From NCBI GenBank assembly GCA_023423855.1, contig JAFAEU010000445.1, forward strand, positions 1-5,009: a stretch of DNA of 5,009 nt, in the 5' to 3' direction. The translations under genes were made by a program, and so were the position numbers. The notes below the pieces were generated by a model. It was not told where the DNA came from and did not search any database. It saw only the letters and a list, made by a program, of their open reading frames with translations. Source of the stretch: Pseudomonadota bacterium (GTDB lineage: Bacteria; Pseudomonadota; Gammaproteobacteria; Xanthomonadales; Xanthomonadaceae). Shown here piece after piece: positions 1 to 4,645 of the stretch. The first letter of the stretch is position 1; each line of letters begins with the position of its first letter.

Positions 1-503
1 CCGTCGACCAGGGCGCGGCCGTTGATCCGGTGCGGCGTGAACAGGCCGGGGATCGCGAACGATGCGCGCAGCGCGTCCCATAGCCGGCCCTCTCGGATCC
101 ACACCTCGCGCTGGCGCTCCAGGTCGACCGCGACCGCGGTGAATTCGACCGGCAGCGATTCGATCCGCGGGTCGCCGACCACCTCGCGCATCGTCGCGAC
201 CAGGCGTCGGCCCCGGAGCACGCCGGAGCGGCGCCAGCCCGGATCGAGCAGGCGCAGGAAGTCGTTGCGCGACATGGCGCGCAGGCGCTCGTCGAACTCG
301 CGCAGCTTGCCGGCGGCGAAGATGCCGCCGACCAGCGCGCCGCTGGACGAGCCCGAGACCGCCTCGATGCGCAGGCCGCGCTCCTCCAGCACCTCGATCA
401 CGCCGATCTGCGCCAGCCCGCGCGCGCCGCCGGCGCCAAGCACCAGCGCGATGCGCTCGGGCGCCGTACCTTGCGGCGACTCAGGCGCGCTCACGTCCGT
501 CAT
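1..503 (-). CDS. Patatin-like phospholipase (RssA-type), N-terminal part, runs off the window
   Basis: This is the first 167 codons of a patatin-family serine hydrolase, expected to cleave acyl esters of phospholipids or lysophospholipids. Residues 19-31 (ALVLGAGGARGLA) form the glycine-rich oxyanion-hole motif. Residues 51-55 (GSSSG) are the GxSxG nucleophile elbow, with Ser53 as the likely nucleophile. Residues 148-157 (SFAIPGLFTP) match the conserved stretch that leads into the catalytic Asp. Asp167 of 'ALVD', followed by the first two bases of a Gly codon, is the predicted dyad Asp and lies right at the window edge. No signal peptide is visible, so a small cytosolic RssA-like protein of about 300 residues is likely. 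The ATG at 503-501 directly follows an in-frame TGA, so no earlier start is possible in this frame; a GTG at codon 4 is an alternative. I see no convincing Shine-Dalgarno. The gene lies downstream of the WYL regulator on the same strand, 185 bases away, with a repeat between them. The family is sure; substrate and role are not. Confidence 0.93.
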   Translation of the reverse strand, partial: MTDVSAPESPQGTAPERIALVLGAGGARGLAQIGVIEVLEERGLRIEAVSGSSSGALVGGIFAAGKLREFDERLRAMSRNDFLRLLDPGWRRSGVLRGRRLVATMREVVGDPRIESLPVEFTAVAVDLERQREVWIREGRLWDALRASFAIPGLFTPHRINGRALVD

Positions 504-574
504 TCAGGCTGCCCGGTCCAGGGGCACCGTGGCGCGCGCACGCCGCCTGCATGCGGCTCCAATGCCCCCCTGAC

Positions 575-608
575 CTGTCATTCCGAACGCAGCAAGGAAT
601 CTCGCTCC
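575..608. repeat. Dispersed 'CATTCCGA...AGGAATCTCGC' repeat
   Basis: The stretch contains TCATTCCGAACGCAGCAAGG followed by AATCTCGCTCC. From memory this is a slightly diverged copy of a very common bacterial intergenic repeat (usual form CATTCCGAGCGCAGCGAGGAATCT). It is known for giving spurious peptides such as 'CHSERSKESRSL' on one strand and 'ARFLAAFGMT' on the other, and both can be read here. It sits between two minus-strand genes and codes for nothing I can support. Only one copy is in the window, so its repetitive nature rests on recall rather than on the sequence itself. Confidence 0.7.
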
Positions 609-620
609 CTTCAGGCACGC

Positions 621-678
621 GGAGATCTCCCCCGGATCAGGCCCCGGGTAGACAGGACCGCTTTTCCGGGGCGTCCTG
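621..678. other. Cluster of intergenic inverted repeats next to the dispersed repeat
   Basis: Three small dyads lie here. GGAGATCTCC (621-630) is a perfect 10-base palindrome. GCCCCGG (641-647) pairs with CCGGGGC (666-672) across 18 bases. CAGGAC (653-658) pairs with GTCCTG (673-678) across 14 bases. The last two overlap, so only one can form at a time. They follow the end of the WYL regulator gene on its own strand, so a role at the 3' end of that transcript is possible, but there is no T-run after either stem and I do not call a terminator. They may simply be the rest of the neighbouring repeat element. Confidence 0.3.
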
Positions 679-688
679 CACTCCCCGG

Positions 689-1663
689 TCACGACCGCCC
701 CTCGTAGTTCGACAGCGCCAGCTGCAGCAGCGATTTCGCCTGCTCGCGCAGCGCCGCCGGCTCGACGATCTCGGCGTCGGCGCCGTAGTGCAGCACGTCC
801 ATCAGCAGCTCGCGCGATGCGCTGTAGGGCAGCTTCAGCTCGTAGCGGCCATCGGGCAGGTGCCGGCCCTGCTGCTGCGAGTGCCAGTGCTCGTCGGCGA
901 CCCAGCGCGCGGCGCGGGCGCTGAACATGATCGTCGCCACGCCCTTGGGCGGGCCGGAGAAGATGCCGTAGCTGCCGGCGAGATGGGTGTCGAGTTGCAC
1001 GTCGTCGATGTCGCGCGCCGCCGCCTCCAGCACGCGCGCCGCGCCGATGCGGTCGACCGAGAAGCTGCGCAGCGCCTCGCGCTCGTGGTCCCAGGCGTCG
1101 AGGTACCAGTTGTCGCGGTAGTGGGTGATGCGCTGCGGCGACACCGTGCGCCGGGTCTTCTCGTCGGTCGAGCGCGCGCGGTATTCGAACGACAGCTGCC
1201 TGCGCTGCAGCACCGCCGAACACACGTTGCGGAACACGTGCTCGTCCATGCGCCGGCCGCGGTGCGGGATCACGCGTACGCGTTCGACCGGCCAGTGCTT
1301 GCCGGCGGAATGTTCGTCGAGCAGCTTGTCGATGCGCGCCTGCAGCGGCGCCAGCGCGTTCGACAGCACCCCGCCGCTGCTGCGCGAGAGCAGCTGCTGC
1401 GCCGCCAGCAGCGCGTGCAGTTCGTCGGAGTTGAGCCACAGGCCCGGCAGTTCGAAGCGCCCGCCCTCGTCGGCGTCGTAGCGGAAACCGGCCTCGCCGT
1501 CGCCGACCACCGGCGCCATCAGCGCGTCGCGCAGGAAGGCGAGGTCACGGTAGACCGTCGCGCGCGAGCATTCCAGTTCCACCTGCAGCCGCGCGACCGT
1601 GACCGGATAGCGCGAGGTCTTGAGGATGCGGTGCAGGGAGAGGATGCGTTCGTATCGGTCCAT
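689..1663 (-). CDS. HTH-WYL domain transcriptional regulator
   Basis: A complete 324-residue regulator with the usual three-part layout. Residues 1-56 are a DeoR/HTH_11-type winged helix: 'MDRYERILSLHRIL' opens helix 1 and 'CSRATVYRDLAFLRDAL' (32-48) is the recognition helix. Residues about 140-208 are the WYL domain, with the name-giving tripeptide in 'RDNWYLDAWD' (Trp186-Tyr187-Leu188) and the conserved 'SFSVDRI' (200-206). Residues about 238-318 are the C-terminal WCX extension. WYL domains are known or proposed ligand sensors, often for nucleic acids or nucleotides; the ligand here cannot be read from the sequence. Length is normal for the family. The frame stays open far upstream of this ATG, but homology starts at MDRYERI and the upstream codons lie in the intergenic region and the antisense of the carrier. 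No Shine-Dalgarno precedes the start. The gene is divergent from the SLC13-type carrier, which makes that carrier and the regulator itself the first candidate targets. Confidence 0.93.
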   Translation of the reverse strand: MDRYERILSLHRILKTSRYPVTVARLQVELECSRATVYRDLAFLRDALMAPVVGDGEAGFRYDADEGGRFELPGLWLNSDELHALLAAQQLLSRSSGGVLSNALAPLQARIDKLLDEHSAGKHWPVERVRVIPHRGRRMDEHVFRNVCSAVLQRRQLSFEYRARSTDEKTRRTVSPQRITHYRDNWYLDAWDHEREALRSFSVDRIGAARVLEAAARDIDDVQLDTHLAGSYGIFSGPPKGVATIMFSARAARWVADEHWHSQQQGRHLPDGRYELKLPYSASRELLMDVLHYGADAEIVEPAALREQAKSLLQLALSNYEGRS

Positions 1664-1669
1664 GCCCGG

Positions 1670-1675
1670 ATTATG
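1670..1675 (-). promoter_or_regulatory. Possible -10 box giving a leaderless regulator mRNA
   Basis: Read on the minus strand this is CATAAT, five of six matches to TATAAT, in the most A/T-rich patch of an otherwise very GC-rich intergenic region. Six bases separate it from the ATG of the WYL regulator, so transcription would start at or next to the A of the start codon. That fits the lack of a ribosome binding site. I see no good -35 hexamer at the usual distance, so the call is tentative. Confidence 0.4.
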
Positions 1676-1700
1676 CCCCCGTCGGCCGCCGCCGCGCGCC

Positions 1701-1733
1701 CGCGACGCGTCGGGATTGCGGCATCGCGTCGCG
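1701..1733. promoter_or_regulatory. 9-bp perfect dyad, candidate regulator operator
   Basis: CGCGACGCG (1701-1709) and CGCGTCGCG (1725-1733) are exact reverse complements separated by 15 bases. The centre-to-centre distance of 24 bases puts the half-sites on roughly the same face of the helix. The dyad begins 37 bases upstream of the WYL regulator start and lies between the two divergent genes, as expected for an operator of a dimeric HTH protein. High GC content makes chance dyads more likely, so this is only a candidate. Confidence 0.3.
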
Positions 1734-1736
1734 CGC

Positions 1737-1767
1737 TGCACCATGTCCGCGACCATGGACCATGCAT
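1737..1767. promoter_or_regulatory. CCATG-rich nested palindromes, candidate protein-binding site
   Basis: Three CCATG pentamers occur within 24 bases (1741-1745, 1753-1757, 1760-1764). They form overlapping small palindromes: CCATGG at 1753-1758, CATGGACCATG at 1754-1764 (symmetrical except for the central base) and ATGCAT at 1762-1767. GTCC (1745-1748) also faces GGAC (1757-1760). The composition is less GC-rich than the flanks. The position in the divergent region suits an operator, but nothing ties it to a particular protein. Confidence 0.22.
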
Positions 1768-1790
1768 CACGGAACACGGGCAAGGCCGGC

Positions 1791-1856
1791 GGACCGGGGC
1801 AACGACCGGTGCGGGCGACCCGCCGCTCCCGCCCCGGCCCCGCCGGACCGGGGCGG
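1791..1856 (+). promoter_or_regulatory. Mutually exclusive GC hairpins upstream of the carrier gene
   Basis: CCGCCCCGG (1829-1837) pairs perfectly with CCGGGGCGG (1848-1856) across a 10-base loop. The same GCCCCGG core can instead pair with the upstream CCGGGGC (1794-1800), because GGACCGGGGC occurs twice as a direct repeat (1791-1800 and 1845-1854). The 30-base loop of that alternative carries its own hairpin, GCGGG-CGA-CCCGC (1811-1823). If the carrier mRNA starts upstream of 1791, its leader could switch between two folds. No T-run and no recognisable riboswitch core are present. Confidence 0.28.
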
Positions 1857-1887
1857 CCGCATGGCGTGCGCCGACGGGCATCGCGAC

Positions 1888-1892
1888 GGGAG
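1888..1892 (+). promoter_or_regulatory. Ribosome binding site of the carrier gene
   Basis: GGGAG lies five bases before the ATG at 1898. It settles the start, since the reading frame itself stays open far upstream, across the antisense of the WYL regulator. An ATG at 1861 is in a different frame. Confidence 0.65.
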
Positions 1893-1897
1893 CCGGC

Positions 1898-3652
1898 ATG
1901 GCCCTGTGGCTGACGCTGGCGATCATGGCCGGCGCCATCGCGCTGTTCGTCACCGAGAAGCTGCGGGTGGACGTGGTGGCGCTGCTGGTGATGACGGCGC
2001 TGCTGGTGACCGGCGTGATCACGCTGCCCGAGGCGCTGTCGGGCTTCAGCAACCAGGCCACGGTGATGGTCGCGGCGATGTTCGTGCTCAGCGCGGCGCT
2101 GCAGCGCAACGGCGCGCTGGTGGCGATCGGCGAGATCATGTCGAAGATCCGCTGGCAGTGGCTGTTCACGCTGGTGATGCTGGTGCTGGTGTCGTGCGTG
2201 GCCGCCTTCGTCAACAACACCGCGACGGTGGCGGTGTTCCTGCCGCTGGTGCTCGCCGCCAGCGCCGCCAACCGCTGGGCGCCGTCGAGGTTCCTGATCC
2301 CGCTGTCGTACATGTCGCAGGCTGCGGGCGTGTGCACATTGATCGGCACCTCGACCAACCTGCTGGTGGACTCGATGGCGCGCGATGCGGTGGGCGTCGG
2401 CTTCACCCTGTTCGAGTTCGCCCCGCTGGGCATCGTGTTCGTCGGCATCTGCATGCTGTACCTGATGACGGTCGGTCGCTGGCTGCTGCCCGACCGCGGC
2501 ATCCCCGGCAGCGACGACACCGAGCATGTCGGCCGCTACGTCGCCGAGCTGCTGGTGCCGGAGGAATCGACCGCGATCGGCCTGCGCCGCGAGCAGGTCG
2601 TCCCCGACGACATCGACGACGCGACGGTGCTGGAGGTCCTGCGCCACGGCCGCCCGGTGTACGGCGACGAGGCCGTGGTCCGCGCCGGCGACCGGCTGCT
2701 GGTGCGCGGTGAGTGGAAGCAGGTCGCGGCGACGCGCAAGGCGCGCAAGCTCCTGTTCGACCACGTCGCGCGCGACCTCGACGGCGACATCAGCGCCGAG
2801 CGGATGCAGGTCGAGGCGATGGTCTCGCCCGGTTCGCACCTGATCGGGCACACCCTGGCGGGGATGCGCTTCGGGCACATGTACCGCGCGCGCGTGCACG
2901 GCATCCACCGCCGCCTGCTCGACATCCGCCGGCCGCTCGACCAGGTGCCGCTGACGGTCGGCGACGTGCTGCTGCTGGACGCGCCGGAGAAGTCGATCGA
3001 CGACCTGCGCGCGGACAAGGGCATGATCGTGCTGGGCATGCGCAAGCAGAAGACGGTGGACGTGCTGCGCGCGTCGATGTCGGCGCTGGTGATGGTGGCC
3101 GCGATCACCGTCGCCGCGCTGGGCTGGCTGCCGATCGTGGTCTCGGCGCTGATCGGCTGCACGGCGCTGGTGGTGTTCCGGCTGCTCGACCCCGACGAGG
3201 CCTACAGCGCGATCGACTGGCGCGTGATCCTGCTCCTGGCCGGCATCATCCCGCTGGGCATCGCGCTGCAGAAGACCGGCGGCGCGGCGCTGGCGGCGGA
3301 GTTCCTGATCGGCCATCTCGGCCCGTTCGGACCGCTGGCGGCACTGGCGGCGGTCTACCTGATGACCTCGATCGCGACCGAGTTCATGAGCAACAACGCC
3401 TCGGCCGTGCTGGTGGTGCCGATCGCGCTGGCCACGGCCGAATCGATGGGCATCGACCCCAAGCCGCTGCTGGTGGCGGTGGCCTTCGCCGCCTCGACCA
3501 GTTTCGCCACGCCGATCAGCTACCAGACCAACACCATGGTGTTCACCGCCGGCGGCTACCGCTTCTCCGACTTCGTGCGCATGGGCCTGCCGCTCAACGT
3601 GCTGTTCTGCACGTCGGCGATCCTGCTCATCCCGCGCTTCTTCCCGTTCTGA
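1898..3652 (+). CDS. SLC13/DASS-type anion carrier with two central TrkA-C domains
   Basis: A 584-residue inner-membrane carrier, probably a sodium-coupled symporter of sulfate or another divalent anion; the substrate is not readable. It has two homologous membrane halves. The N-terminal half (about 1-197) carries 'FVNNTATVAVFLP' (104-116) and 'LIGTSTNLL' (148-156). The C-terminal half (about 388-584) carries 'EFMSNNASAVLVVP' (495-508) and 'ATPISYQTNTM' (537-547). These are the paired Asn-rich hairpin signatures of the SLC13/ion transporter superfamily. The soluble loop between them (about 205-385) holds two TrkA-C (RCK-C) modules at roughly 213-275 and 303-365; 'GDRLLVRG' (264-271) and 'VGDVLLLD' (354-361) are their typical closing strands. 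In related carriers such as E. coli YfbS the same layout occurs at about 600 residues, so length is normal. RCK-C modules bind small ligands and may gate transport. The start has GGGAG five bases upstream and leads straight into the first membrane helix. It is divergent from the WYL regulator, a likely controller. The gene is intact. Confidence 0.93.
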   Translation: MALWLTLAIMAGAIALFVTEKLRVDVVALLVMTALLVTGVITLPEALSGFSNQATVMVAAMFVLSAALQRNGALVAIGEIMSKIRWQWLFTLVMLVLVSCVAAFVNNTATVAVFLPLVLAASAANRWAPSRFLIPLSYMSQAAGVCTLIGTSTNLLVDSMARDAVGVGFTLFEFAPLGIVFVGICMLYLMTVGRWLLPDRGIPGSDDTEHVGRYVAELLVPEESTAIGLRREQVVPDDIDDATVLEVLRHGRPVYGDEAVVRAGDRLLVRGEWKQVAATRKARKLLFDHVARDLDGDISAERMQVEAMVSPGSHLIGHTLAGMRFGHMYRARVHGIHRRLLDIRRPLDQVPLTVGDVLLLDAPEKSIDDLRADKGMIVLGMRKQKTVDVLRASMSALVMVAAITVAALGWLPIVVSALIGCTALVVFRLLDPDEAYSAIDWRVILLLAGIIPLGIALQKTGGAALAAEFLIGHLGPFGPLAALAAVYLMTSIATEFMSNNASAVLVVPIALATAESMGIDPKPLLVAVAFAASTSFATPISYQTNTMVFTAGGYRFSDFVRMGLPLNVLFCTSAILLIPRFFPF

Positions 3653-3654
3653 GC

Positions 3655-3749
3655 GGAGGTGGCCGGGCATGCGAACCGCAAAACCGATCGCAGGATCAGC
3701 TTCAGCCGCGACCGGACATCCGCCGGCTTCGATGGGTGGTCGCGGCTGA
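3655..3749 (+). other. Orphan Shine-Dalgarno with a 26-codon reading frame
   Basis: GGAGGT (3655-3660), two bases after the carrier stop codon, is a strong ribosome binding site. Eight bases later an ATG (3669) opens a 26-codon frame (MRTAKPIAGS...) that ends at TGA 3747-3749. Most of the frame lies inside the palindromic repeat, and the peptide has no membrane segment or motif. It is therefore more likely the remains of a translationally linked gene that was interrupted or replaced than a functional small protein. Translation of the peptide remains possible. Confidence 0.2.
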
Positions 3750-3761
3750 AGCCGCTCCTGC
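3690..3761. repeat. REPIN / SMAG-like paired palindromic element, copy 1
   Basis: Two inverted 24-base units flank a 24-base spacer (3714-3737). The left unit (3690-3713) ends in TTCAGCCGCGACC; the right unit (3738-3761) begins GGTCGCGGCTGAA, its exact complement. The full arms pair over 24 positions with two mismatches. The right unit also forms a local hairpin, GCGGC-TTCA-GCCGC read on the minus strand; the left unit's local hairpin is degraded (TCAGC-TTCA-GCCGC). This is the architecture of REPINs, and the core resembles the GTAG-type SMAG repeats of Stenotrophomonas, which are known to be moved by RAYT transposases acting in trans. It lies 37 bases after the carrier stop and may stabilise or end that transcript, though no T-run follows. 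Confidence 0.85.
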
Positions 3762-3794
3762 AATCAAATCCTGTTGCCGCGATAACCGCTGTTT

Positions 3795-3802
3795 AACCGG
3801 TT
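3795..3802. promoter_or_regulatory. AACCGGTT palindrome upstream of the 202-aa gene
   Basis: A perfect 8-base palindrome in the only relatively A/T-containing part of the leader of the next gene, 37 bases before its start codon. The surrounding bases (GATAACCGCTGTTTAACC) probably hold the promoter of that gene, but I cannot pick out a convincing -35/-10 pair. Confidence 0.2.
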
Positions 3803-3828
3803 CGCGCCGATACTCCGCCGCCACCGAC

Positions 3829-3833
3829 GGAGG
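3829..3833 (+). promoter_or_regulatory. Ribosome binding site deciding the start of the 202-aa gene
   Basis: GGAGG is six bases from the ATG at 3840 but only two bases from an out-of-frame ATG at 3836. The spacing selects 3840, whose frame encodes a membrane segment followed by a coherent proline-rich protein. Confidence 0.7.
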
Positions 3834-3839
3834 CGATGG

Positions 3840-4448
3840 ATGCGACGGGACAGGCGGTTCGATGCGGACCACGGATGGTCGCTTGCCCTGGCCGCGTCCG
3901 CGCATGCGCTGCTCGTGGCGCTGTGGTGGACGCCGCCGGACCGGCGCGACGCCGCGACGCCCGACGAGGCCCTGCAGGTGACGTGGATCGAGCGGCCGGC
4001 CACGCCGGCAGTTCCTCCGCCCAGGCACCCCGACCCTGCGCCGACCGGCGCAACGGCAACGCGCACGATCCGTCCGCCGCCGTCCGCACCGCGGGCCGGC
4101 GCAGCCCCGGCGCCGGCCGCCGCCGAGGCTTCGCATCCACTGTCGGCGCTCTTCCTCGAACAGGGGGCGGCGCTCGCCCGCGAGGAAGCAGGCCACGATT
4201 TCCGGCGCAATCCGCTCCTCGATCCACCGCCCGCGATCGCGGCGCCGCCGCCCGAGCGCATCGCCATGAAAACCCCGCTGACGCCGGCACGGGTCGTCGC
4301 CGGGATCGGCCAGCTGTTCGGCGGCCCCGGCTACAGCACCGATCCCTGCCCGCGCATCCGTCGCAACATCGGCAACCTGCGCACCGCGGGCGCGCAGGAT
4401 GCGGCGCTGCAGGAAGAACTGCACCGGCATCGCCGGTTCTGCCAGTAG
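3840..4448 (+). CDS. Membrane-anchored proline-rich protein, TonB-like layout, function unknown
   Basis: A 202-residue protein I do not recognise by family. A short basic N-terminus (MRRDRRFD) is followed by one hydrophobic segment at about 13-30 (WSLALAASAHALLVALWW), which should anchor it with the rest in the periplasm. 'ALQVTWIERP' (44-53) follows, then a Pro/Ala-rich stretch at about 53-95. This order (Arg-rich tail, 'SAHALL'-type helix, short strand, Pro-rich spacer) recalls TonB/TolA-like energy transducers. The C-terminal half lacks a recognisable TonB C-terminal domain. It has 'HPLSALFLEQG' (99-109), 'TPARVVAGIGQLFGGPGYSTDPCPRIRRNIGNL' split over 148-180, and a basic tail ending in 'RRFCQ'. 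Only two cysteines are present (170, 201), which could form a periplasmic disulfide. The gene is bracketed by two REPINs, and its TAG stop is part of the second one, so the native C-terminus could have been altered. A good Shine-Dalgarno supports translation. The coding call is fairly safe; the TonB comparison is weak. Confidence 0.78.
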   Translation: MRRDRRFDADHGWSLALAASAHALLVALWWTPPDRRDAATPDEALQVTWIERPATPAVPPPRHPDPAPTGATATRTIRPPPSAPRAGAAPAPAAAEASHPLSALFLEQGAALAREEAGHDFRRNPLLDPPPAIAAPPPERIAMKTPLTPARVVAGIGQLFGGPGYSTDPCPRIRRNIGNLRTAGAQDAALQEELHRHRRFCQ

Positions 4449-4516
4449 GAGCGGTTTCAGCCGCGACCGGAGGTTCGGGGGCTTCGGCGGGTGGTCGCGC
4501 CCGAAGGCGCTCCCGC
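4445..4516. repeat. REPIN / SMAG-like paired palindromic element, copy 2
   Basis: Same design and orientation as copy 1, again 24 + 24 + 24 bases. The left unit (4445-4468) begins with GTAG, the signature end of this repeat class, and ends TTTCAGCCGCGACC. The right unit (4493-4516) begins GGTCGCGCCCGAAGGCGC. By hand alignment with copy 1, left arms match at 20 of 24 positions, spacers at 17 of 24 and right arms at 20 of 24. Local hairpins are GCGGT-TTCA-GCCGC on the left (one G-T pair) and GCGCC-CGAA-GGCGC on the right (perfect). The first four bases include the TAG stop codon of the upstream gene. Confidence 0.85.
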
Positions 4517-4633
4517 CACCTTGCGCCTGATCGCGCCCGGTCGTCGCAGCGGGTACCCCGGACATCGGACGCGTGACGCGGTCGGCTTCCTCGCCGGGGA
4601 TCGGCATGGCACCCTGCCGGTCGATTTCCGGGG

Positions 4634-4640
4634 AAGGGGG
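4634..4640 (+). promoter_or_regulatory. Ribosome binding site of the 3'-most gene
   Basis: AAGGGGG lies five bases before the ATG at 4646. The rest of 4517-4633, between the second REPIN and this site, holds nothing I can identify: no convincing promoter hexamers, hairpin or coding frame. Confidence 0.5.
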
Positions 4641-4645
4641 TTCGC

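Noticed and set aside
551..1897. Very long plus-strand open frame running into the carrier gene, which would give a 1033-aa protein
   Set aside because: The first 449 codons are antisense to the WYL regulator and the intergenic DNA, have no membrane or domain signature, and follow from GC-biased codon use. The carrier homology and a good ribosome binding site begin at 1898.
1664..3763. Minus-strand open frame extending the WYL regulator upstream to 1024 aa
   Set aside because: The added part is antisense to the carrier, is rich in Arg/His/Gln as shadow frames are, and no WYL protein has such an extension. The HTH begins at MDRYERI.
3690..3775. Rho-independent terminator of the carrier gene
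   Set aside because: The stem is strong, but the following bases (AATCAAATCCTGTTG) hold no T-run, and a related element occurs elsewhere in the window, so a repeat explains it better. It may still aid termination.
3690..4516. CRISPR repeats or a toxin-antitoxin RNA repeat pair
   Set aside because: Only two units, more than 750 bases apart, with internal dyad symmetry and a gene between them. No spacer array and no cas genes are present.
3836..4576. 246-aa plus-strand frame starting at the ATG at 3836
   Set aside because: The ATG is only two bases from GGAGG, the translation is Arg/Gly/Ala shadow-type, and it runs through the second REPIN. The overlapping frame from 3840 has correct spacing and a membrane segment.
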